NCBI GenBank assembly: GCA_032718475.1
Contig: JAUCBJ010000118.1
Coordinates: 1 to 64,000, forward strand
DNA: 64,000 nucleotides
Direction of reading: 5' to 3'
Origin: Nemertoderma westbladi
Lineage: Eukaryota; Xenacoelomorpha; Nemertodermatida; Nemertodermatidae
Shown: piece by piece, positions 9,243-16,617 of the stretch
Layout: the number at the start of each line of letters is the position of its first letter
Position numbering within the stretch: position 1 is the stretch's first letter
Made by a program: the position numbers and the translations under genes
Notes under the pieces: generated by a model
Seen by the model: only the letters and a program-made list of their open reading frames with translations
Told to the model about the DNA's origin: nothing
The model's database searches: none

Positions 9243-10115
9243 ATGGCCACAGATACATATATCACTCTACTTTCAGATAGCTCATTAAACACTTACCCCA
9301 ATAATAATCCTAGCGAGTTTACTGTTGATTTAGCCGAAGAATTATATATTGGTCCAAACGCTAAAATTTGGCTTGCCGAGCTACAATACCAAGCAACATA
9401 CAGCAATATTACGCTGCAAACTCAAATCTCGCTGTCAATCGGGGTAGATGCAAAAGATGCCAAATTATATTGTTTATTTCCTGGTATGCATAGCTCTATT
9501 CAAGTGATTATTGATGATATAAATAAACTGTTTAATTCTGAAGCGAAATATAGAGATTTCGAATTCATTTTTAATACAAATAATTCTAGAATTAAATTTA
9601 AATTTCCTAAAAAGTTGAAAAAAATACAATTAAGTCTACGTGGTGATTTAATACAAATTCTAGGCTTAAAACCGTTATTGGATCGGAATCATCCGGGTAT
9701 TCCGAATTGGGATATATACAGTACCACTACAGTAGATGAATTAAGCAATATAGAACAGCCGATATTAATTTTAAATTATAGCGGACCAAAAATTTCGGAA
9801 ATTGGCATTTTAGATTTTACAGCTCCCACGAATATAACACGTAATAAAGACACTATTTTTATATATACTGATATTATTAAGAGCTCATTTGTTGGTGACG
9901 CTTTAGCTCCGCTCTTAAGAACCTGCCCTTTAACGCAATTAAATCGAAAATATATTAATCACGAATACGAGAGCATTTGCTATTACCCGTTGTTGAATAA
10001 AAAACTAAAAACAATCTTAATTACTTTACGTGACGGACAAGGCGAATTAATTAATTTTAGCGGAGGTCGCACTGTTATAACACTTAAGTTAATACGCGGT
10101 GGGGATGATGGATGA
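9243..10115 (+). CDS. Polinton structural protein A (minor-capsid/penton-like), 290 aa
   Basis: The N-terminus has the pattern found in a widespread Polinton protein family: a YITLLSD-type strand, then NTYPNNNPSEFTVDLAEEL, then a WLAELQYQ segment. It is about 290 residues, mostly predicted beta, with no enzyme motif. The next gene is a paralogue in the same order and the ORFs overlap by a few bases, so they are probably co-transcribed. Position just before pVI-like, capsid and protease makes a structural role likely. I infer minor capsid or penton function from context; assignment to a single jelly-roll fold needs a profile comparison. The gene is intact. Confidence 0.65.
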   Translation: MATDTYITLLSDSSLNTYPNNNPSEFTVDLAEELYIGPNAKIWLAELQYQATYSNITLQTQISLSIGVDAKDAKLYCLFPGMHSSIQVIIDDINKLFNSEAKYRDFEFIFNTNNSRIKFKFPKKLKKIQLSLRGDLIQILGLKPLLDRNHPGIPNWDIYSTTTVDELSNIEQPILILNYSGPKISEIGILDFTAPTNITRNKDTIFIYTDIIKSSFVGDALAPLLRTCPLTQLNRKYINHEYESICYYPLLNKKLKTILITLRDGQGELINFSGGRTVITLKLIRGGDDG

Positions 10116-10953
10116 ATTCTACGTAAGACTACCAAGTAACTCCTGTCCAATTGATTTTCCCCGCAATAGCGCTAGTAATTATCAGATCAATTTCCATGGC
10201 GCCTTACCTATAAACCCAAACGAAAACTGGGTGGTAGGTATAAAAAGTATATTTTACTTAGCAACGTTGCCGTCCATGTATAACAATGTAGAGAATGTTA
10301 TTTTATTAAAAAAAGGGAAAAAAAATTTTGAGGATACACTTCCATTCGGTTTGTTCTACAGTATCAATGACATTATAGATTATTTTAACACTGGGGCATT
10401 GAAAGATAAATTACAAATAGTTGAAAATACTCAGCAAAATAGGTTGCAATTTATTTTAGGGAAAACTGTGCGAGAGTTATTTATAGGTCAACAATTAGCC
10501 TATTATTTTGGAATTAATGAAAATAATCTCGGCGCGAATTTAAATCCAAATTTTAAAATTATTTTGAAGACGAAAAATAACATAAAGGGTTATTTAATAA
10601 AGGTTATCGGAAATGGAGAAAAAGCTTACCAGATGGTATTTTTATGCCCTCAACCGCCCAATTCTATTCCAGAACCTAAGTCGAACATGTACGTGACTAC
10701 TAATATAATTGAAAATCAATATATTAATGACTTTGGTTTAGCTTTACTTCGTCGTGTTGCGATACCTGATGATGTGAAATATGGTAGCGTAATAAATAAA
10801 GAATTTGTCAAGGATACAATTCATTATATCCCTGTAAAAAAATCATATAAGATAACATACATTCATATTGAAATAACAGACAAAGAAGGAAAAGATTTGA
10901 ATTTTGAATACAGGACAACATCTATTACATTACACTTTAAACAAATAAATTAA
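10105..10953 (+). CDS. Polinton structural protein B, paralogue of the preceding gene
   Basis: Starts at ATG 10105 or 10108, overlapping the end of the previous ORF (stop 10113-10115). A GTG at 10099 would extend it by two codons but is not a credible animal start. FYVRLPSNS, then PRNSASNYQINF, then NWVVGIKSIFY repeat the pattern of the preceding protein, so the pair arose by tandem duplication, now strongly diverged. About 283 aa, intact. Both copies being kept open while capsid and integrase are broken is noteworthy. Function is inferred as capsid-associated. Confidence 0.65.
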   Translation: MMDEFYVRLPSNSCPIDFPRNSASNYQINFHGALPINPNENWVVGIKSIFYLATLPSMYNNVENVILLKKGKKNFEDTLPFGLFYSINDIIDYFNTGALKDKLQIVENTQQNRLQFILGKTVRELFIGQQLAYYFGINENNLGANLNPNFKIILKTKNNIKGYLIKVIGNGEKAYQMVFLCPQPPNSIPEPKSNMYVTTNIIENQYINDFGLALLRRVAIPDDVKYGSVINKEFVKDTIHYIPVKKSYKITYIHIEITDKEGKDLNFEYRTTSITLHFKQIN

Positions 10954-10954
10954 A

Positions 10955-11515
10955 ATGGATTCTGATTTATTTCAAAGATACAGTAAACCTCAATATGGTG
11001 GTGCCGACTCTAATCTTGCTGTTTTTAAAGGTGGTAGAAGTACGAGAGGCTCGACGCAAGTTCCTGTTTTTAGAGGTGGTTCATATATTGACCCTTACGG
11101 TCAACAAATTGGTGCATTTGGTCCAAACTTAAAACAACGTCGTTTTCAGCGTTATCGTAGAGGTATGCAGGCAAATCAACACGGAGAAGGTATATTTACA
11201 GACGCTTTATCGACATTGAAAAAATTTGGTAAGCCATTAGCTAAAAAAGTTTTACAAAAAGCTTTACCATTTACCACAAAATTTATGAGACAACACGTAA
11301 TACCAAAAGGTAAGCGGGTCTTACATCAGCAGGCTAATACGGTTATTAATAAAGCATTAAATAAAATGAAACCGTCAACAAGGTCAGTTGTAGAAAAAGT
11401 TTATAGAGAGTTAAAGCGACCCGCTAGACCATTGTCTATGAACATACATCATCGACGTAGTAAAAAGAGAAATATAAAAGGCAAACTGAAACACTGCGAA
11501 AAAAGTATTTTTTAA
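10955..11515 (+). CDS. pVI-like capsid maturation/membrane-lytic protein
   Basis: A 186-aa basic protein starting one base after the previous stop. It has a Gly-rich N-terminal part (QYGGADSNLAVFKGGR), then a GEGIFTDALSTLKKFGKP segment that would form an amphipathic helix, then a Lys/Arg-rich C-terminus. This organisation and the place directly before capsid and protease correspond to adenovirus pVI and the pVI-like proteins described for adintoviruses and Polintons. Family members help capsid maturation and escape from endosomes. Similarity is in pattern rather than strong identity, so the call is moderate. The ORF is intact. Confidence 0.6.
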   Translation: MDSDLFQRYSKPQYGGADSNLAVFKGGRSTRGSTQVPVFRGGSYIDPYGQQIGAFGPNLKQRRFQRYRRGMQANQHGEGIFTDALSTLKKFGKPLAKKVLQKALPFTTKFMRQHVIPKGKRVLHQQANTVINKALNKMKPSTRSVVEKVYRELKRPARPLSMNIHHRRSKKRNIKGKLKHCEKSIF

Positions 11516-11517
11516 TA

Positions 11518-12742
11518 ATGTCAATTATTAAGGAATTAGATTTATTTTCTATACAGCCAATACAGACTGAATTTAAAGCAAAGCATTATGAAACAATTTA
11601 CCCCATATCTAATCTCGGAAGTGAGTCTAGGGAAGTCACGTTCCTTGTACCGAGATCCAATGAATTCTATACGAAACTGCAAGATGCGTTATCAATTACA
11701 AAATGTACTGTACGGTGGGATAGACGACTTGAAAATTCCCATATATATATGCTGAATTACCCTGCTGAAACTATGTGGAGTGATATTAAAATAGACCTTA
11801 ATGAGAAGCAGGTTGAAAATAGCAATAACCATTATTTCTACAAGTCGTACTTATCCAATTTATTATTTACAACTTACGAGGATAAAAATGGGCTACTGGG
11901 TGCGGGTGGCTTTCATTAGCCTTTATCTGAACACGGAAATGAAATTGACCCCGGCGCGCATCCTATTGGCGATGCCTTTAGTAAACAAATGCAATTTGTA
12001 AGTGGATTGACGATTGATTTTGATACTGAAAGCAAAATAATACAACCCGGGTATGATTTAAGAATGCATTTTAGAAAAGTATCAAATTCGTTTATTTTTA
12101 AAATCACTCCAAATGCAAACGCGGTGACAAATCTTCGGCTAGAATTAGATGAAATAAAGATCCTAATCCCTAGAATGGAGGTTAATCCGGTAATAGAAAG
12201 CAGTCACCTAAAAGGTTTAGACAGTTACAACATTTACTATTCCCGCTCAAACCACAAATTATACCCAAACAAACATATTTGATGGTAAAAAACCCAAATT
12301 AGTTATTATCGGCTTCATAACAAATAACGCTTATTCGGGAGAATTAATTAGCAATCCCTTGAAATTTGAACATTTTAATCTTAGACGCGCGGAACTGATT
12401 GTAGACGGTCTTCCAGTAGGTGGTGTAATATACGAGCCTAATTTTACAGATGGAACATATATTTTTGAGTATACTCAATTAATGAACAACATTAATACAT
12501 ATATTAACGGTTATGGAGGTAATAATATAGACCATGAAACCTACTTAGGTAATTGTCCCCTCCTATCCTGGGACTTAACCGCCGATGGCTATGTTAGAGA
12601 TCCGCAACCGTCAATATATACTAACGGCCAATTAAAATTAAGATTTGCCGAACCGTTGGTTGAAACCATAAATGTAATCGTTTTTAATATTTATGATCAA
12701 TCATTAAGTTTAAATAGTAGGAAAGAAATACATATCGATTAA
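11518..12742 (+). pseudogene. Major capsid protein (hexon-like), one stop and one frameshift
   Basis: The N-terminus (ELDLFSIQPIQTEFKAKHYE, then a YPISNLG segment) matches a Polinton family common in animal genomes; with pVI-like before it and protease after it, this is the hexon position. Three pieces are seen. 11518-11916 is in frame 1. An in-frame TAG sits at 11917-11919. The same frame then continues to 12282. From about 12240-12255 the homologous reading shifts by one, and the C-terminal part (NPLKFEHFNLRRAELIVDG, then a PLLSWDLTADG segment, to the stop at 12740-12742) is in frame 2. Total coding span is about 408 codons. The family builds the icosahedral shell from double jelly-roll subunits. 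The lesions mean no full-length product from this copy unless they are assembly errors. Confidence 0.8.
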
Positions 12743-12744
12743 GT

Positions 12745-13137
12745 ATGTTATCTACTGAGGACCTTGATATGTTTCCAGTGGGTGGTCACTATTTGGGTGC
12801 GTTTCCAGCTAATAAATTACCTAAATTAGATAATAATAATAAGCGGAGAGATTATGGGTTAATAGTAAATACCGATAAAGAGCATCTGCCCGGGATTCAT
12901 TGGATCGCAATATATATACGAGATAATGAGGCTGAATTATTTGATTCATTCGGATCAAAATATCCAAACAGATGCATCGAAAAATGGCTTGAGAAAAATT
13001 CCGCAAGATGGCGTACTACTCGCAAACAATTTCAAGACCCAAGGAGGACCACATGCGGCCTATACTGTCTTTATTACTTGGTAAATCGAATTCACACAAA
13101 CTATCCAATGAGTGCTTTACAAATAATGTGGAAATAA
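12745..13137 (+). CDS. Adenain-type cysteine protease
   Basis: A 130-codon ORF with the catalytic set in order: His52 (GIHWIAIY), Asp67 (ELFDSFG), Gln96 (KQFQD) and Cys104 (TTCGLYCLYYL). The family cleaves capsid precursors in virions. It begins two bases after the capsid stop. In frame the ORF ends at 13137, but in the neighbouring frame the stretch 13113-13199 reads on as a helix-like tail (INEIILYKWLVNYY) resembling the usual C-terminus of the family, so a one-base shift near 13110-13125 probably trimmed the end of the protein. All catalytic residues precede that point. Whether the shortened protein works cannot be judged. Confidence 0.85.
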   Translation: MLSTEDLDMFPVGGHYLGAFPANKLPKLDNNNKRRDYGLIVNTDKEHLPGIHWIAIYIRDNEAELFDSFGSKYPNRCIEKWLEKNSARWRTTRKQFQDPRRTTCGLYCLYYLVNRIHTNYPMSALQIMWK

Positions 13138-13230
13138 ATGAAATAATATTATATAAATGGCTTGTTAATTATTATAAAATAAACCAACAAGCGTTGTAAT
13201 TAATCATTTAGCTTTTGTTTATCAGATAAA

Positions 13231-13833
13231 ATGGATAATATTATTTTTGTTGATTTTCAATATTATAAGATAGACAATAAAGAGTATCCGGTAGTATTTA
13301 AAGAATTTGCTATATTCGATTCTAATTACACCAAAACTAATGTAAAGACGTTTTTAATTAAAGGCCCACCTAATATTAAGTTATCAGCTTTAGATGTAGC
13401 TCACGTAAACAATTTACGATTCATGACTTCTCATTTGCCCTGGGACTACGGTGACATTTCGCAAGATGACTTTAAAAAATATATGAAGAGACATTTAAAA
13501 TATAAAAAAAATATACATGTATTTGGGTTGATGAAGCGGGCAATATTAGTTTCCCAACTCGATGTTCTCGTGCCAAATTCGGTGGAGAAATTGGGAATAT
13601 ATAAGCAATATCATGATTATTTAACCCCCTGTCGCTTCCACGATCAATTTACTACAGTAGAAAATAAATGTGCATTCCACTTAAACATAAAGGATAACTG
13701 TCTGCGGTATTGCTCAGCAAAACGCGTTGGGGGGTATGAGATGCTACACTTTTTCATGAGAAAGCGTTTAACTGCGACTGATGATGATAAACAGAAAGAA
13801 ATAACTGCGGTGGAAGATGTACTCATACTGTAA
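13231..13833 (+). CDS. Uncharacterised protein, possible exonuclease-fold family, 200 aa
   Basis: Last gene of the rightward block. The opening IIFVDFQYY, then YPVVFKEFAIFD, and a later WDYGDIS element resemble an uncharacterised protein family seen in invertebrate mobile elements, in which an early Asp and Glu on adjacent strands suggest an RNase H/DEDD exonuclease-like fold. I would not go further than that. Several Cys and His lie near the C-terminus (TPCRFHDQ, CAFHL, CLRYCS) and could bind zinc. The final codons lie in a 34-bp sequence duplicated immediately after the stop, so the present C-terminus may be recent. The ORF is intact. Confidence 0.55.
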   Translation: MDNIIFVDFQYYKIDNKEYPVVFKEFAIFDSNYTKTNVKTFLIKGPPNIKLSALDVAHVNNLRFMTSHLPWDYGDISQDDFKKYMKRHLKYKKNIHVFGLMKRAILVSQLDVLVPNSVEKLGIYKQYHDYLTPCRFHDQFTTVENKCAFHLNIKDNCLRYCSAKRVGGYEMLHFFMRKRLTATDDDKQKEITAVEDVLIL

Positions 13834-13873
13834 GTTTAACTGCGGTGGAAGATGTACTCTTACAGTAGGTTTA
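13802..13873. repeat. ~34-bp direct duplication across the stop of the preceding gene
   Basis: ACTGCGGTGGAAGATGTACT occurs twice, starting near 13804 and 13839, each followed by a related C(A/T)TAC(T/A)GTA(A/G)G segment. The first copy encodes the last residues of the 200-aa protein. Confidence 0.8.
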
Positions 13874-14968
13874 CTCTAAGCTTGTAATGTGATGGGATAA
13901 TATATTTGTTTTAATGTCAATAAAAAATAATAAAAACATTAAAATCTTTTTTTATATCGCTGTTTACACTCACAAACACACCACACCTACCGGTAGCCCT
14001 CTGTTGTATCAGAGTTTAACTACCAGTAGCTAGCTGAATTTACACATACAGACATATAGAATGGCAGAATGGCGCCCTTCTAGACTATCAGCAACCACAA
14101 GGTTTTAGCATTACTTACTAAATTAACTCAACATGGAGGGTTCGTGAATGCTGCATTAGAGAGGCCCTCCTAACAATAGGCCTACTGGTACCGATGGCCC
14201 TGTAGCCCTCTTCCAACTGTATACCGGTACTTGAGGATAGAGCAAGGGCATACCGGTTTCTTTGATTTAAGGATTACACTATTACACTTGAATGCTTCCA
14301 ATTTTCTGTTTACAACTTTAATTGGTCTAATCTACATTACTGCGGGCTATTACTGTCGCATAGGTAAGCCTATACAGCTATAGTTAACTTTATGGGGGGC
14401 CCTTTTTCGAATGTTGACCCAATATGGTTTATGGTTAACCTTTAGTACTCGCGGATAGGTAAGGTACACTTTCATTCGGTTAGGCATATAGGCCTAATGA
14501 CTACTCCTCAACTGAAAGTTGACTAGCTCATTGATACAATAGGTGTGGTTAGGTACCGGTAGGGCTATAGGTCCTATAAAATCCCCTCGCACTCTCTGTT
14601 ACTAACTTTCTACATTCACTCTATGTTGTATGCTTCTTTACAGTTAACCTTTAGAACTCTTGGTTAGGGGCGCCATCATTCAACCAGTCATATAATAGCT
14701 CCACTCGGATACAATAGGTGTGGCTCGCGGTATACCTAACTAAGCCTATATAAAATCCATCCCATTCTCTGTTACTAACATTCACTCTATGTTGACGGGG
14801 GACTATATAAAACATAGTTAATTTATTTATGTATTCGCTTTTTTTTAAATTATATATAAAATAGGTTCGGTCTACTAAGTTTTATAAGCAACAATAACTG
14901 ATAACAATAACAATAACAACAACAATAACAACAACAACAACACTAAATTTATTACTGTATTATACTTT
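13834..14968. other. Convergent spacer in the middle of the Polinton
   Basis: No gene is seen. It separates rightward genes ending at 13833 from leftward genes ending at 14969, so it must carry polyadenylation sites for both blocks; AATAAAAAATAATAAA at about 13919-13935 is a candidate for the rightward block. It also contains a tandem duplication with TATA-like boxes (14441-14800) and a CAATAA/CAACAA simple repeat at 14895-14945. Confidence 0.6.
14441..14800 (+). repeat. Tandem duplication with CCTATAAAATCC boxes
   Basis: Two units of roughly 170-190 bp share GATACAATAGGTGTGG, then CCTATATAAAATCC or CCTATAAAATCC, then CTCTGTTACTAAC, then ATTCACTCTATGTTG. The TATA-like box in both copies reads in the plus direction, although no plus-strand gene follows inside the element. 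Confidence 0.65.
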
Positions 14969-15388
14969 TTATAGTCCTATATGTGGGTCCCTCAGTGGAG
15001 TTTCCTCCATTACCGGTACCTGTAAATGGTTGTTTATAGGCCTAACTTCTACCGGTCTTTGTGTTGGTATATCGAAGTGAAGCGTATTATCAACATCATT
15101 CTCCCAATTTTCGCTAGAGGGTGAGCTTCCCGATATTCGCGATGGTTGTATCTTTATATCAAGTGTGAAATCTTTTGAAATTTCAACCTTTGTAGGCGAT
15201 AAAGGTAGACCATCTACTTGACCTACTCCATATTCTACCGAAGTAAACCCGATCTCAAATTTTTGGTTTATATATCGCAACTCCATCTCAGCAATATTGG
15301 ATGCTGAGAGATATGTTTCGTCGCTTGATTGCAATTCGATTTTGATACAACTTTTCAACTCTCGGTTATTGAAAAAGGCGAATGTCAT
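14969..15388 (-). CDS. Uncharacterised Polinton protein, 139 aa
   Basis: Last gene of the leftward block. The first 90 residues have alternating hydrophobic and charged residues (FTLDIKIQPS) suggesting beta structure; the C-terminal 45 are Pro/Glu-rich and probably unstructured. No recognisable motif. The ATG context is ordinary and the ORF clean. A short GTC/GAC trinucleotide run lies upstream of the start. It may be a structural or accessory gene; no function is assigned. Confidence 0.5.
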   Translation of the reverse strand: MTFAFFNNRELKSCIKIELQSSDETYLSASNIAEMELRYINQKFEIGFTSVEYGVGQVDGLPLSPTKVEISKDFTLDIKIQPSRISGSSPSSENWENDVDNTLHFDIPTQRPVEVRPINNHLQVPVMEETPLRDPHIGL

Positions 15389-15499
15389 CTTCGAGTCGAG
15401 GTAAGTTGTCGTCGTCGTCGTAACTAGGTACCGGTAAGAATATCTTTAAATTGAATAGGTAGGCCTACTGATATTTTTTTCTTCTTTTGTTTAACAAAA

Positions 15500-15727
15500 T
15501 TATAGTTCACTGTCAGAAAAATTGAGTTTATATATATTTTTGTAGAGGGTCGCAGATGTGTACATTACAAAATTCTCATAGTTAACAAAATGCACAACAT
15601 AAACCTTTCCCAGGCGGATTAGCGATATATGCTCTGTTTGTTGTTCTATTCTGAATGTAGGGAGATGCCTAGCCGATGTTTTAATGATATGTACCGGTAT
15701 ACAGACTAGTAACAGATAGGAGGGCAT
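15500..15727 (-). CDS. Small uncharacterised ORF, 75 aa
   Basis: A short leftward ORF between the 139-aa gene and the TBP-like gene, opening with a hydrophobic MPSYLLLVCIPVHII that could be a weak signal anchor. No motif. It may be a gene or a remnant; the spacing of 111 bp to the next ORF and the same strand are the only support. Confidence 0.3.
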   Translation of the reverse strand: MPSYLLLVCIPVHIIKTSARHLPTFRIEQQTEHISLIRLGKVYVVHFVNYENFVMYTSATLYKNIYKLNFSDSEL

Positions 15728-16068
15728 CGTCTTTGACTATGAATACCAGCACATAGCCCTAATCTTTTCTCACCGAGCTTAGCGTTGCCCGCCGCACTCA
15801 CGCACACTCATAAGTAACAGATGCGCTATTGTAACTCACTCGTGAGCAACAATGCCAAGTTAGCTAGCTAGCTACAGCCCCTGAGTATACTATGCCTACT
15901 TGAGTGTTACAAGCAGCAATCGCACTACCGAAGTTAATTTCCCCTCAAACTAGTTGTTGATTTTAAAAAAATATTCATAATTTTTTTCCAACCAATTTAA
16001 TATATATATATTTTACAGTAAAAATCTCCACCACCAAACAGCAACAACAACAATAAATTTCACTCACA
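15728..16068. other. Spacer without a recognisable gene
   Basis: AT-rich, with a TATATATATA run and a CAA microsatellite near 16035-16055. It would hold the 3' end of the TBP-like transcript and possibly the promoter of the small ORF at 15727. Nothing else seen. Confidence 0.5.
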
Positions 16069-16617
16069 CTAATTATATTTTACAACAAAAACCCTCGCAC
16101 CAAACAATAATAAATTATTAACCAGTTTGTTGAATATAGGGTAATATATATGAAATTTAAACGGGGAACACATTAATGTACATTTACCGGTGTAGAAGCA
16201 GCAAACAACAACATTATTATTTATTCTGACTTTACAGTTATTGAATATTTCAGGTTCATATATAACTTGAAGTTGCACATTATCAAAGACAACATAAAAC
16301 CCGGTATTGTTTATCAATAACCTATAGACTACAGACTTAATACTAAAAATATAAGTACATAAATTAACAGATTTTAAAATCAAATTAATACTAGTTTTAT
16401 CAAATATATGCTTTTTTACTTTTTGGAAATTATACTTACTGCCTAATAATGTAATACGACCATTTTTAAATATTAATAATGTGGCACCAAATATCTTATA
16501 TATAAACTGATTTGGTTTGAGTATGTGTTTACCAGATAATTGATTTTTTAATTCTTTAAAATTAATCGCTAACACTTGCTGGCAACTTACATTTTTATTT
16601 ACTATTTGATAATTCAT
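16069..16617 (-). CDS. TATA-binding-protein (TBP)-like protein encoded by the Polinton
   Basis: The ORF opens at 16647; ATGs at 16647, 16629 and 16617 are possible and I favour 16617. Residues below count from 16647. Two half-repeats of the TBP saddle are visible. The first (about 12-85) has KPNQFIYKI then LLIFKNGRITLLGSK. The second (about 93-180) has IYEPEIFNNCKVRI then VVCCFYTGKCTLM and a helix HIYYPIFNKLVNN. These match the TBP pattern of Pro-x-x-Phe strand, Phe-x-x-Gly-Lys turn, YEPE-x-F and following helix. All four positions where TBP phenylalanines wedge into DNA are Phe (48, 60, 135, 151). The first repeat is about five residues shorter than in cellular TBP, and the third position of the Gly-Ala-Lys motif differs in repeat two. 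The frame overlaps the end of the polymerase ORF (stop at 16595), implying co-expression. Likely role: promoter recognition for element genes (inference). TBP-related viral factors of other lineages are the alternative origin. Confidence 0.75.
   Translation of the reverse strand: MNYQIVNKNVSCQQVLAINFKELKNQLSGKHILKPNQFIYKIFGATLLIFKNGRITLLGSKYNFQKVKKHIFDKTSINLILKSVNLCTYIFSIKSVVYRLLINNTGFYVVFDNVQLQVIYEPEIFNNCKVRINNNVVVCCFYTGKCTLMCSPFKFHIYYPIFNKLVNNLLLFGARVFVVKYN

Noticed and set aside
10099-10104. GTG start for the second minor-capsid-like gene
   Set aside because: Non-ATG start unnecessary; ATGs at 10105 and 10108 give the conserved N-terminus.
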